In this document: piece by piece, positions 1-9,255 of the stretch
Layout: each line of letters begins with the position of its first letter
Position numbering within the stretch: position 1 is the stretch's first letter
Assembly (NCBI GenBank): GCA_041619555.1
Contig: JBFKDQ010000008.1
Coordinates: 25,537-89,536, forward strand
Source of the DNA: Oceanococcus sp041619555
GTDB taxonomy: Bacteria; Pseudomonadota; Gammaproteobacteria; Nevskiales; Oceanococcaceae
DNA length: 64,000 bases
Direction: 5' to 3'
The notes under the pieces: model-generated
Seen by the model: the letters and a program-made list of their open reading frames with translations, nothing else
Database searches by the model: none
Told to the model about the DNA's origin: nothing
Program-made: the position numbers and the translations under genes

Positions 1-1249
1 GGGGCTGCAGGCGCGGATGATCCTCCAGCAAGCCGTACACCGCATCCAGAAAGTAATAGCCGTTGGCCGGATAATGTTCCCAGGCATTCTCGCCATCGAG
101 AATGATGCTCACCGGCCCGGGTGGAGCCTCGGCGGCGATGCCTTCCAGGCGATGCACGAGATTCGCGGCCGCATCGTCGCCATGCCAGACCTTGTAAATG
201 AAACCGATGGTATCGGACAGATCATCGTCACGGAAAAAACAGACCGGACCACCGGAAGCCGGCTGGTAAGGCCGGTGCGGATCGCCGCTCTGATCCACCA
301 GGCCAGCCACGCTGTTGGTCAGCACGTTCTGCCCGGTGGCGCACCAGGTAAAGCCGGCCTCGGCAATCAGATTCAACGCAGGGGCGCTGATCGCCCCCTC
401 CGATGGCCAGCAACCGACGGGAATCTGGCCAAAATGATACTGCATGCTTTCGCGCGCACGCTGCAGATGCCAGGCCGCACGTTCGGCGCCGCCAGGATAA
501 GCCAGCGATTGCGGCAATTCGCACTCCGGCCAGGCTTCCTTGGCGCTGTTGAAATCGATCAGCAGGGGCAAAATTGGATGGCCCAGCGGAGTCACCGACA
601 GCTCCACCTGCCCGCACTCCGCCAGGGCGCGATAGCGCGGCCGCAAATCCCGGATCAGGCCATGAATCAAACGCACCAGCGCCAGGCGGTCACTGGCTGA
701 AAAACCATGTTCGATCGCGAGCAGGCGTTGCGCTTCCGAATCTTCACGCCGCACCGATTCTCCAAGCCAGCCGAGGTGATACCAGACCAGCAGATCGATG
801 AGGTAACCATCGCCGAGATGCCCGGCCAGCAATGGATTATCGACCGCCAGATCAGCGATGGCGATCAGCTCCTTGAACGCGTCGAAGCGGCCGATGACAT
901 GTTCGCGATGCGCGTGCCGGCAGGCCCGGATCAGTTCCAGACGCTGATCCAGGTTGCTTGGCGGCGCCGGCGCGGCCAGAGCTGCGAGCAAAGGATCCAG
1001 CGGCAGCTTGCCACTGGCAAAGAACTCGTCGAGTTCGCGAGTGTAGTCCTCGATCTGATCCAGCAGCACCGGTGTGAAATTCACCACCGTAGCCATGCCC
1101 GGATGGCCCTCAAGATGGGCCGCCATGTCGGCGTAATCCTTGATCGAGTGCAGATAGGTCCACGGTTTGACATTCATCCCGCTGACCGGATCGCGATAGC
1201 TCGGTTGATGCATGTGCCAGCACAGCACGACATCGAGTTTATCCACCAT
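1..1249 (-). CDS. GH57 alpha-glucan-acting glycoside hydrolase, 3' end cut by window
   Basis: The frame begins at an ATG (1249-1247), reads MVDKLDVVLCWHMHQPSYRD and stays open to the window edge, so the C-terminus is missing. Four GH57 signatures are visible in order: HMHQP near the N-terminus, GHPILPLL, CWPSEG (carrying the expected nucleophile Glu) and ILDGENAWEHYP (expected acid/base Asp). GH57 enzymes cleave or transfer alpha-1,4 or alpha-1,6 glucan bonds. The start overlaps the end of glgC by 11 bases, so the two are probably translationally coupled and act together on glycogen in the cytoplasm. The exact activity (amylase, glucanotransferase or branching enzyme) cannot be told from the part seen. 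There is no signal peptide. Confidence 0.9.
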   Translation of the reverse strand, partial: MVDKLDVVLCWHMHQPSYRDPVSGMNVKPWTYLHSIKDYADMAAHLEGHPGMATVVNFTPVLLDQIEDYTRELDEFFASGKLPLDPLLAALAAPAPPSNLDQRLELIRACRHAHREHVIGRFDAFKELIAIADLAVDNPLLAGHLGDGYLIDLLVWYHLGWLGESVRREDSEAQRLLAIEHGFSASDRLALVRLIHGLIRDLRPRYRALAECGQVELSVTPLGHPILPLLIDFNSAKEAWPECELPQSLAYPGGAERAAWHLQRARESMQYHFGQIPVGCWPSEGAISAPALNLIAEAGFTWCATGQNVLTNSVAGLVDQSGDPHRPYQPASGGPVCFFRDDDLSDTIGFIYKVWHGDDAAANLVHRLEGIAAEAPPGPVSIILDGENAWEHYPANGYYFLDAVYGLLEDHPRLQP

Positions 1250-2507
1250 GTTCAATTCTGCCCCCAATCGAGTCCGGCGTGACCAGCACAACGCCTCCGG
1301 CTGAAACCTCGAAGCGGTCACGGTCTTGCTCCAGATCATAGCCAATCTGTGTGCCATCCGGGATCACGCAACCCGCATCGATGATCGCGCGGCGAACATG
1401 GCAGTTTCTGCCGATGCTGACATTCGGCAGGATCACGGATTCCTCGATCTGGGAATGGTGTTCAATTTTGACGTTGGTGGATAGCAGCGAACGCAGAACC
1501 TCAGCCCCCGATACGATGCATCCCCCGGAAACCAGCGAATCCACCGCCATGCCCCGGCGACCATCGTCATTGAACACGAACTTGGCCGGCGGGTACTGCT
1601 GCTGATGGGTCCAGATCGGCCACTGCCGGTCATACAGGTTCAGGGCCGGCGCCACGCTGACCAGTTCCAGGTTGGCCTCCCAGTAACTGTCGATCGTGCC
1701 GACATCCCGCCAGTAACCGGCACCGACATCATTGCGACCGAGGAAGGGAAAGGCATACGCCGCATCGCCTTGATTCAGGGCCCGAGGCAGGATGTCCTTG
1801 CCGAAATCATGACTGGAATTCTCATTCCGGCTGTCCTCCTCCAGCACTCTGAGCAAATACTCGGCATTGAACACATAGACACCCATGGAAGCCAACGCGC
1901 GATCCGGTCTTCCCGGCATTGACGGCGGACGATTCGGTTTCTCCACAAAGCTCTCGATACGACACTGCTCGCCCACGCTCAGCACACCGAAACTGCGCGC
2001 CTCGTCCAGACTGACATCGACACAGGCCACGGTGACGTCCGCCTCGTTCCGCGCGTGCATGCCGATCATGGGACCGTAATCCATCTTGTAGATGTGATCG
2101 CCGCCCAGCACCAACACGCAGGAGGGCTGATACTCTCGAATGATTTCCAGATTCTGATACACCGCATCGGCGGTACCGCTGTACCAGGCCTCCCCCATGC
2201 GTTGCTGTGCCGGAAGCAATTCGATGAATTCATTGAACTCGCCACGCAGGAAGCCCCAGCCCTGATGCAGGTGACGAATCAAGGGGTGGGCCATGTACTG
2301 GCTGACCACGCCAATTCTGCGGATATTGGAATTGAGACAGTTGGACAGGGGAAAGTCGATGATCCGGTATTTGCCCCCGAAAGGAACCGCGGGCTTGGCG
2401 CGATGACGGGTCATGCCACCCAGGCGCGTGCCCCGACCGCCGGCCAGGACCAGCGCCAGGGTGTCACGGGTGATCGCGCTGATGAAGCGTGGTGAAACTT
2501 CCTGCAT
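1239..2507 (-). CDS. glgC: Glucose-1-phosphate adenylyltransferase (ADP-glucose pyrophosphorylase)
   Basis: GlgC makes ADP-glucose from ATP and glucose-1-phosphate, the committed step of bacterial glycogen synthesis. The product (422 residues from this start, close to the usual length) shows the nucleotide-binding LVLAGGRGTRL, the FGGKYRIIDF block, LGGDHIYKMDY, the FVEKP substrate loop and a C-terminal left-handed beta-helix region. I chose the ATG at 2507 because GGGGGG lies 7 bases upstream; a TTG two codons earlier is possible. The 3' end overlaps the GH57 start. It diverges from glgB across an 80-base gap, so both arms probably share a control region. Allosteric control by sugar phosphates is usual for the family but cannot be read here. 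Confidence 0.97.
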   Translation of the reverse strand: MQEVSPRFISAITRDTLALVLAGGRGTRLGGMTRHRAKPAVPFGGKYRIIDFPLSNCLNSNIRRIGVVSQYMAHPLIRHLHQGWGFLRGEFNEFIELLPAQQRMGEAWYSGTADAVYQNLEIIREYQPSCVLVLGGDHIYKMDYGPMIGMHARNEADVTVACVDVSLDEARSFGVLSVGEQCRIESFVEKPNRPPSMPGRPDRALASMGVYVFNAEYLLRVLEEDSRNENSSHDFGKDILPRALNQGDAAYAFPFLGRNDVGAGYWRDVGTIDSYWEANLELVSVAPALNLYDRQWPIWTHQQQYPPAKFVFNDDGRRGMAVDSLVSGGCIVSGAEVLRSLLSTNVKIEHHSQIEESVILPNVSIGRNCHVRRAIIDAGCVIPDGTQIGYDLEQDRDRFEVSAGGVVLVTPDSIGGRIEHGG

Positions 2508-2587
2508 GAGCAAACCCCCCGATGCCTGCTGCTGATATTTTTAGCTTGCCCGTTCATATTGCATGGGAAACGTGGGAGAGTGAAGCC
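2508..2587. promoter_or_regulatory. Divergent glgC / glgB control region
   Basis: This 80-base gap separates the two glycogen transcription units and must hold both promoters. It is AT-richer than its surroundings around 2534-2560. I could not place a convincing -35/-10 pair on either strand. Visible signals are the ribosome-binding runs GGGGGG for glgC and GGGAGAG (2574-2580) for glgB. Confidence 0.45.
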
Positions 2588-4504
2588 ATGAGGGAGCAGC
2601 CTGCCATGTCGATTCATCACGGCACAACACATCTGGATGCAACGGCCTTGACCGCTTTCGGCGCCGGCCAGCATGTGCGCGCTTGGCAATTGCTCGGCGC
2701 CCATGTCTGCGAGCAGGACGGAGTTCGCGGAACACGATTCGCCACCTGGGCGCCCAATGCCCGGGCGGTGCGCGTGCTAGGCGACTTCAATCACTGGCAA
2801 GGTGGGCTGCATGCCATGCAGCCTGATCCCGACAGCGGGGTCTGGCAGCTGTTCGTTCCCGACCTGCGCGCTGGTCATCTGTACAAGTTCGAGATCACGG
2901 ATGTCCATGGCCAACTGAAGCTGAAAACCGACCCCTACGGCCGTCAATTCGAGTGCCGCCCCGGCACTGCGGCCATCGTCACCGCTGCCAGCCAACATGT
3001 CTGGACCGATGCCGACTGGTTGGAGCGGCGCGGTGGCTGGCAATCCACCGCCCTGTCCATCTACGAAGTCCATCTGGGCTCCTGGCAACGGCATGAGGAC
3101 GGAGGTTTCTACAGCTACGCCGAACTGGCGGACAGCCTGATCCCGCATGTGCAGGCTCTGGGCTTTACCCACATCGAATTGCTGCCGGTCACCGAACATC
3201 CTCTGGACCAATCCTGGGGCTACCAGACCACCGGATACTTCGCACCGACCAGCCGCCACGGCACCCCGGACGAATTCCGGTCCTTCATCAACCGTGCCCA
3301 CGAAGCCGGCATCGGCGTGCTCCTGGACTGGGTGCCGGGTCACTTTCCACGTGACGAGCATGCCCTGGCCCGTTTTGACGGCACCGCGCTGTACGAACAT
3401 GAAGGGATCGAGCGCGGCGAACATCCCGAGTGGGGCACCCTGGTTTTCAATTTCGGCCGCAACGAGGTCCGCAGCTTCCTGATTTCCAGTGCGCTCTACT
3501 GGCTGGAGGAATTCCATCTGGACGGCCTGCGCGTTGATGCCGTCGCCTCGATGCTGTACCTGGATTACGCGCGCAAGCCGGGCCAGTGGCTACCCAATCG
3601 CCATGGCGGCCGCGAGAATCTGGAAGCCATTGATTTCTTGCGTGAACTCAACACGGTGACGCATCGCGAATGCACCGGCAGCATCACCATCGCCGAGGAA
3701 TCCACCGCCTGGCCACAGGTGAGTCGCCCCGTCTATCTCGGCGGCCTGGGCTTCACGATGAAATGGAATATGGGCTGGATGCACGACACCCTGGATTACC
3801 TGGGGGCGGAACCCATCTACCGACAGTTCAACCATCAGGCTCTCACCTTCGGCATGATGTACGCCTATACGGAAAACTTCGTCCTGCCGTTCTCCCACGA
3901 CGAGGTGGTGCACGGCAAACGTTCGCTGCTCGGTCGCATGCCGGGGGACGAATGGCAGCAATTCGCCAACTTGCGCCTGCTGCTCACTTATCAGTTCAGC
4001 TACCCCGGCAAGAAACTGCTGTTCATGGGCGCGGAACTGGCGAACCCCTGGGAGTGGAATGATGCGGTCGCCATGCCGCACTTTCTCGCCCAGGACCGCT
4101 CCCGCCAGGGCATCGCCGCCCTGCTCGCCGACCTCAATCACCTCTACCGCAAGGAACCGGCCCTGTTCGCGCGTGAATTCGAAACCGAAGGTTTCGCCTG
4201 GATTGACTGTCACGACGCCAGTCAGTCGGTGATCAGCTTTGAGCGCAAGGGCGCGGATCAAAACCTCATCGTGGTGCTGAATTTCACCCCGGTGGTGCGC
4301 GAGAATTATCGCATCGGGGTTCATCATCCAGGCTCCTACAGGGAAATCCTCAACTCGGACGCCGCCGGCTATGGCGGCAGCAATGTCGGCAATCTCGGCC
4401 AGATCGAAAGCGAGCCGACACCCTGGATGGGACGGGATCACTCCCTGTGCCTGCGCCTGCCGCCGCTGGCAGCCCTGTGGCTCAAACCACTGCACCAAGA
4501 CTGA
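2588..4504 (+). CDS. glgB: 1,4-alpha-glucan branching enzyme, GH13
   Basis: GlgB cuts alpha-1,4 glucan chains and re-attaches them as alpha-1,6 branches. An N-terminal CBM48-like region (TRFATWAPNARAVRVLGDFN) precedes a GH13 barrel. The three catalytic acids are visible: Asp in GLRVDAVASMLYLDY (about residue 317), Glu in ITIAEEST (about 370) and Asp in FSHDEVVHG (about 438). A C-terminal beta domain follows. I chose the ATG at 2588 because GGGAGAG sits 7 bases upstream; an in-frame ATG at 2606 and an open frame back to 2522 are alternatives. The product is 638 residues, at the short end of the family, so only one N-terminal carbohydrate-binding module is present. glgA follows after 3 bases. 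Confidence 0.97.
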   Translation: MREQPAMSIHHGTTHLDATALTAFGAGQHVRAWQLLGAHVCEQDGVRGTRFATWAPNARAVRVLGDFNHWQGGLHAMQPDPDSGVWQLFVPDLRAGHLYKFEITDVHGQLKLKTDPYGRQFECRPGTAAIVTAASQHVWTDADWLERRGGWQSTALSIYEVHLGSWQRHEDGGFYSYAELADSLIPHVQALGFTHIELLPVTEHPLDQSWGYQTTGYFAPTSRHGTPDEFRSFINRAHEAGIGVLLDWVPGHFPRDEHALARFDGTALYEHEGIERGEHPEWGTLVFNFGRNEVRSFLISSALYWLEEFHLDGLRVDAVASMLYLDYARKPGQWLPNRHGGRENLEAIDFLRELNTVTHRECTGSITIAEESTAWPQVSRPVYLGGLGFTMKWNMGWMHDTLDYLGAEPIYRQFNHQALTFGMMYAYTENFVLPFSHDEVVHGKRSLLGRMPGDEWQQFANLRLLLTYQFSYPGKKLLFMGAELANPWEWNDAVAMPHFLAQDRSRQGIAALLADLNHLYRKEPALFAREFETEGFAWIDCHDASQSVISFERKGADQNLIVVLNFTPVVRENYRIGVHHPGSYREILNSDAAGYGGSNVGNLGQIESEPTPWMGRDHSLCLRLPPLAALWLKPLHQD

Positions 4505-4507
4505 AGC

Positions 4508-5926
4508 ATGCGCATCCTGTTTGTCGCCAGCGAAGCCACCCCATGGATCAAAACCGGCGGCTTGGCCGATGTCTGCGGCAGCCTGCCCCGGGCATTGGCG
4601 GAGTTGGGTTGTGATGTGCGCCTGTTGTTGCCGGCTTACGGCGACATTCTGGCCCACGATCCGCAACTGCGCCCGGTGCGCGGCATCGACCTGCAGGCCC
4701 ATGGCGCCCGCCTCCTCGAACCCAGCCAGCCGGGCGGCCCGTTGCGCACTTGGCTATGCGAGATGCCCAGCATCAGCGACCGGCGTGGCAACCCCTACAG
4801 CGATGAGCAGGGCTGGGAATGGCAGGACAACTGGTATCGCTTCGGCGTCTTTTCGCGCATCGCCACCGCCATTGCCGCCGGCCAGGCCGGCATCCGCTGG
4901 CGCCCTGATGTGGTCCATTGTCACGACTGGCAGACCGCACTGGTGCCACTGCACATGATGCTGCAGCGCCTGCGCCCGGCCAGCGTCTTCACCATCCACA
5001 ATCTGCATTATCGCGGCCTGTGCGCGACCGATCGTCTCGGCGCTCTGGGCCTGCCGGGCTGGCTCAACCATCCCGAGGCGATGGAATTTCATGGCCAATT
5101 GGCGCTGATCAAAGGGGGGCTGGCTTTTGCCGATCGCATCACCACTGTCAGTCCGGGCTATGCCAGGGAGATCTGCAGTCCGGAGTTCGGCGAGGGCCTT
5201 GATGGCCTGCTGCGCCATCGCCAAAGCCATCTGTCGGGCATCCTCAACGGCATCGACGATGCGACCTGGAATCCGGCAGTCGACCCCTACATCGCCACGC
5301 ACTACGACCGCCATGAACTGCGGGGCAAGATCGAGTGCAAGCGGCAGTTGCAGCAGGAACTGGGACTGGCGGCAACGTCCACGGCGCCTTTGTTCGGGGT
5401 AATTTCCCGCCTGGTACCGCAAAAAGGCATTGATTTGGTGCTGGCTGCATTGCCCGATCTGCTGGACCGTGGCGCCCAACTGGCCGTGCTGGGCAGCGGG
5501 GAGACGGCCCTGCAGGCCGAACTTGCCGGATTCGCCAGCGCCCATCCCGATCGGGTCGCCGTGCGCTTTCATTTCGATGAAGGCCTGGCCCATCGCATCG
5601 AAGCCGGCGCCGACCTGTTCCTGATGCCGTCGCGCTTCGAGCCCTGTGGCCTGAATCAGATGTACAGCCAGCGCTATGGCACGCTGCCCATCGTGCACCG
5701 GACCGGCGGTCTGGCCGACAGTGTCGACCCTCAATGCGGCTTTCTCTTCGATGGTCCGGCCGCGGTCGATGGCCTGCTCGGCGCCGCCCATCATGCACTG
5801 GATGTCTTCGCCGATCCGGTCGCCTGGCGCACGCGGCAACATGCCGCCATGGCGCGTGATTTCAGCTGGCGCCACAGCGCCCAAGCCTATCTCGAGTGTT
5901 ATCAGGCCGCCCGTCAAAACAAGTGA
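4508..5926 (+). CDS. glgA: Glycogen synthase (ADP-glucose), GT5
   Basis: GlgA adds glucose from ADP-glucose to the growing alpha-1,4 chain. At 472 residues it is of normal GT5 length. The N-terminus carries the ADP-glucose-binding KTGGLADV motif (MRILFVASEATPWIKTGG). The C-terminal Rossmann half has FGVISRLVPQKGIDLV and the PSRFEPCGLNQMYSQRYG loop with the conserved glutamate. It starts 3 bases after the glgB stop and is clearly in the same transcript. A 6-bp stem-loop (5938-5957) lies between it and the next gene, with no poly-T, so read-through into the phosphorylase-kinase-like gene is likely. Confidence 0.97.
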   Translation: MRILFVASEATPWIKTGGLADVCGSLPRALAELGCDVRLLLPAYGDILAHDPQLRPVRGIDLQAHGARLLEPSQPGGPLRTWLCEMPSISDRRGNPYSDEQGWEWQDNWYRFGVFSRIATAIAAGQAGIRWRPDVVHCHDWQTALVPLHMMLQRLRPASVFTIHNLHYRGLCATDRLGALGLPGWLNHPEAMEFHGQLALIKGGLAFADRITTVSPGYAREICSPEFGEGLDGLLRHRQSHLSGILNGIDDATWNPAVDPYIATHYDRHELRGKIECKRQLQQELGLAATSTAPLFGVISRLVPQKGIDLVLAALPDLLDRGAQLAVLGSGETALQAELAGFASAHPDRVAVRFHFDEGLAHRIEAGADLFLMPSRFEPCGLNQMYSQRYGTLPIVHRTGGLADSVDPQCGFLFDGPAAVDGLLGAAHHALDVFADPVAWRTRQHAAMARDFSWRHSAQAYLECYQAARQNK

Positions 5927-5937
5927 TTTTTCCGATC

Positions 5938-5957
5938 TGCCGCGTTAAGGTGCGGCA
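5938..5957 (+). other. Intercistronic stem-loop between glgA and the PhK-like gene
   Basis: TGCCGC and GCGGCA are perfect complements separated by eight bases. No T-tract follows, so this looks like an RNA-processing or stability element rather than a terminator. Confidence 0.35.
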
Positions 5958-5991
5958 ACGCCTAACTCCGTGATTCCCAAAGGTAACGATC

Positions 5992-8900
5992 ATGACTCCC
6001 ACTCCTTCCTGGCGTGAGCTTGAGCAACGTCTCGAGTCTTTCTATCAGCAGGTCAGCGGGATCATTCTGGCGCGTCAGCACCCGATCTCCGGCCTGCTGC
6101 CGGCCAGCACCGCCATCACCGCGCATGGCGACTACACCGATGCCTGGGTGCGAGACAATGTCTATTCCATCCTCGCCGCCTGGGGACTGGCCCTGGCCTA
6201 CCGCCGGGTCGACGAAAGCAGCGGCCGCACCGTCCTGCTGGAACAGAGCGTGGTCAAGCTGATGCGCGGCCTGCTGGTGGCGATGATGCGTCAGTCCGAC
6301 AAGGTCGAAGCATTCAAGCGCAGCCAGAACCCGGCCGACGCCTTGCATGCGAAGTACGACACCGGCACCGGGCTGCCCGTGGTCGGCGACCATGAGTGGG
6401 GCCATCTGCAGCTCGACGCCACCTCGCTGTTCCTGCTCTGCCTTGCGCAGATGAGCGCATCTGGGCTGCGCATCATTTTCACCCTGGACGAAGTCAATTT
6501 CGTGCAGAATCTCGTCCATTACATCAGCCGGGCGTATCGCACGCCGGACTATGGGATCTGGGAGCGCGGCCACAAGATCAACCGTGGCGAAGTGGAGCTC
6601 AACTCCAGTTCGGTCGGCATGGCCAAGGCCGCGCTGGAAGCCCTCGATGGCTTCAACCTGTTCGGCCCGGGCGGCGGCGCCGAGTCGGTGATTCATGTGG
6701 TGCCAGACGAGATCGCCCGCGCCCGCATCACCCTGCAATCCCAGCTGCCGCGCGAATCCCTGTCCAAGGAAGTCGATGCCGCCACGCTCAGCGTAATCGG
6801 CTTTCCTGCCTTTGCGATTCATGATGCCGGTCTGGTGGCCAGCACCGAAGCCGAAATCATCACCAAGCTTGCCGGCCGTTTCGGCTGCAAGCGCTTCCTG
6901 CGTGACGGGCATCAGACCGCCCTGGAGGACGAAGGCCGCCTGCACTATGAACCCGATGAACTCAAGCGCTTCGAGCACATCGAATGCGAATGGCCGTTGT
7001 TCTTCACCTATCTGATGCTCAACGCCCAGTTTCGCGGTGATCACGACAGCGCAAGCCGCTATCGCAAGAAGCTTGAAGCCCTGACCGTCGACGTGGACGG
7101 CTGGCCCATGCTGCCGGAAATTTACCGCGTGTCGGCAGACAAGGTGGATGCGGAAAAAGCCAATCCTGGCAGTCAGGAGCGCGAGCCGAACGAAAACGTC
7201 CCTCTGGTCTGGGCGCAAAGTCTGTATCTGCTCGGCGGGATGCTGGATGAAGGCGTGCTGGACGTGGCCGATCTTGACCCGCTGGGCCGGCGTCTGAATA
7301 TCGGCCACGCCCGCCGGCGGCGCGTCCAGATCGCCCTTCTGGCCGAGGACGAAGCGGTGCGTGAGCGGCTGGCCGCCCACGGCATCAACGCACAGACACC
7401 CGATGAACTGAGCCCCCTGCAGGTCCATCCCGCGCATCAGCTGGCGCAAGCCTTCTGCAGTCTCGGCGCCAATGCCCGCCTGAACCTCAGTGGTCGCCCA
7501 ATGTGCCATCTGCGCGGCCTGGCCACGGCCTATCTATACGAGACCGACACGTCCCGTCATCTGTTTCTGCCCCAGTTCATGGATCGGCGCGATTTCTACC
7601 TGCCACGGGACAGCCGCATGCTGGTTCAGCGCCTGCGCATGGAGCTGGCCTATCTGTACACCCATTGGTTCGCGCCGGGACGACCGCTGCTGAGTTTTCT
7701 CGTCACCGAAGCCATGCTCGACGACGCCGGCAGCCAGGCCCTGCTGGAGCTGATGGAAGAGCTGCGTGAGGGCGATACCAATGGCATTCCCGTCCAGTTG
7801 GGGCGCATTGCCGAATTCATTACCAGCACCGGTCGACGCAGCATTCCCGGCATGTCCGACGAAGCCTTCCTGGCGATGGAGCGTGACAACACGCAGGAGG
7901 AGCGGCCAGGTTTTCTGGTGCTGCCGCTGGATGCATTCGCCGTGCAGCCGCTGCCCATGCTGGAACATCAGCAGCGTAGCGGCTGGGATGACCAGCGCCT
8001 GAAGGATGAGCTCGCCCGCAACCCCAATATTTATGCGCAGTTTGCCGCCCTGCAAGCGCTGATCCAGCGTTATGGACTGACGGCGCCAAGTGGCCTGAAC
8101 AGCCCGGCGGGTGACATCACCAGCCTGGGCGATCTGGTGGAGGAGATCTATGTGCGCGCGGGCGACCTGGGGTGCTGGGATCTGTTGCGCCTGACCGCGG
8201 ATCTGCTGGGACTCCACGACATCGACCTGGAAGGTGCGGCGACAGAACTGTTCGTGCGCCACATCGGCCTGAATCCCGGCCCCAGTTACACCCAGGCCTC
8301 GACCCTGCGAACCCCGGTCAGCGCCGAGGTGCTGCTGGAGCACATCCGCGTGGCGAATCAGGAAGATCCGCGCTCGCGCGCCCTGATTGCCGAACTGATC
8401 ATCCATCTTGGCCTTCTGATCCGTGAGCAGACCCTGCTTTTTGCCAACATGCGGACGGTGCGTCTGGGGCACATCCTGCGTCTGATGATCGGGCGGCTGG
8501 CACGCCAGGACAAGCTTGCACCGGAGGCTGCATTCGAAGCACTGTTCCGGCAAGCCCCGCACGCCGTTCATACGGCCCTGCGCGAATCCCTCGCGCAGAT
8601 TGCCGCCGCCGGCCGGATCAAGCTGCAGATCGAAACCGATTCCGCAGACCAGCCTCTACGGTTTGCGCCCAACTCGGATCCCGCGCGCTTTGGCGGCGCC
8701 AGAAACTGGCGTGACTGGCGCCGCCATCTCGGCGTGGGCGGTTGTGAAGGGCGTACGTTTCACGCCGCGGTGCATGATCTGCTGGGACACTGCGACGGCC
8801 TGGTCATCGGGGATGCGTCCAAGCACAGCCGCAGGCTGGATCCCGGCCTGCGGGCGGAAATGACCCGTGAAGAACAGGCCTTCGCGCTGCGCGTCGATCA

Positions 8901-9189
8901 TTTGCTCAATGCCATCCAGGATCCACTCTACCGGCAATTGAGCGTCGAGGCGCTGAGCACCCTGGCCGCGATGCTGAGCGCCCGTCCCGACTGGCATTTT
9001 GCCGGCGACCTCAAGATCGACAAACTGCTCGATCGTGCCGCTCGGGAAGCCTGGCGCGCCGATCCTGGCGAGGCAGCGGGCGAGACCGAGCGCGAGCGGG
9101 CCTGGCACGCTTTCGAGCAGCGCCCCCCGCACAGCGTGGCCAACAGCATCGTCGCCGCCGTGGTGAAGCTGCAGGCCCTGCCGGCCTGA
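5992..9189 (+). CDS. Phosphorylase-kinase alpha/beta subunit-like protein (GH15-related)
   Basis: The product (1065 residues) matches the regulatory alpha/beta subunits of eukaryotic phosphorylase kinase almost end to end in motif order: DAWVRDNVYSILAAWGL, EQSVVKLMRGLL, DEWGHLQLDATS-type (here HEWGHLQLDATSLFLL), LDEVNFVQNLV, ELNSSSVGMAKAALEAL, KEVDAATLSVIGFPAFAI, LSGRPMCHLRGL, and far downstream LYRQLSVEAL near residue 980. The first ~450 residues form a GH15-like alpha/alpha toroid. A protein kinase gamma subunit is absent here, so the role is unknown; a glucan-sensing or hydrolytic role in glycogen metabolism is inference from its position behind glgBA. The ATG at 5992 has AAAGG 8 bases upstream. 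No signal peptide or membrane segment is seen. Confidence 0.88.
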   Translation: MTPTPSWRELEQRLESFYQQVSGIILARQHPISGLLPASTAITAHGDYTDAWVRDNVYSILAAWGLALAYRRVDESSGRTVLLEQSVVKLMRGLLVAMMRQSDKVEAFKRSQNPADALHAKYDTGTGLPVVGDHEWGHLQLDATSLFLLCLAQMSASGLRIIFTLDEVNFVQNLVHYISRAYRTPDYGIWERGHKINRGEVELNSSSVGMAKAALEALDGFNLFGPGGGAESVIHVVPDEIARARITLQSQLPRESLSKEVDAATLSVIGFPAFAIHDAGLVASTEAEIITKLAGRFGCKRFLRDGHQTALEDEGRLHYEPDELKRFEHIECEWPLFFTYLMLNAQFRGDHDSASRYRKKLEALTVDVDGWPMLPEIYRVSADKVDAEKANPGSQEREPNENVPLVWAQSLYLLGGMLDEGVLDVADLDPLGRRLNIGHARRRRVQIALLAEDEAVRERLAAHGINAQTPDELSPLQVHPAHQLAQAFCSLGANARLNLSGRPMCHLRGLATAYLYETDTSRHLFLPQFMDRRDFYLPRDSRMLVQRLRMELAYLYTHWFAPGRPLLSFLVTEAMLDDAGSQALLELMEELREGDTNGIPVQLGRIAEFITSTGRRSIPGMSDEAFLAMERDNTQEERPGFLVLPLDAFAVQPLPMLEHQQRSGWDDQRLKDELARNPNIYAQFAALQALIQRYGLTAPSGLNSPAGDITSLGDLVEEIYVRAGDLGCWDLLRLTADLLGLHDIDLEGAATELFVRHIGLNPGPSYTQASTLRTPVSAEVLLEHIRVANQEDPRSRALIAELIIHLGLLIREQTLLFANMRTVRLGHILRLMIGRLARQDKLAPEAAFEALFRQAPHAVHTALRESLAQIAAAGRIKLQIETDSADQPLRFAPNSDPARFGGARNWRDWRRHLGVGGCEGRTFHAAVHDLLGHCDGLVIGDASKHSRRLDPGLRAEMTREEQAFALRVDHLLNAIQDPLYRQLSVEALSTLAAMLSARPDWHFAGDLKIDKLLDRAAREAWRADPGEAAGETERERAWHAFEQRPPHSVANSIVAAVVKLQALPA

Positions 9190-9206
9190 GATCGGCCAAT
9201 GGCCAG

Positions 9207-9227
9207 CAGCCGCCTGAACGGCGGCTG
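9207..9227. terminator. Stem-loop between convergent genes
   Basis: CAGCCGCC and GGCGGCTG form a perfect 8-bp stem around TGAAC, between the ends of the converging PhK-like and GST genes. The T-run expected of an intrinsic terminator is lacking on both sides, so termination is only presumed from position. Confidence 0.4.
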
Positions 9228-9255
9228 ACCGACCAAGAGGTGGCTCACGCGGAAT

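Noticed and set aside
5962..7509. Long open frame (515 codons) on the minus strand opposite the PhK-like gene
   Set aside because: It mirrors the codon structure of a well-supported gene on the other strand, has no ribosome-binding site and no protein-family motif. Similar mirrored frames opposite glgB, glgA, pyc and others were left out for the same reason.
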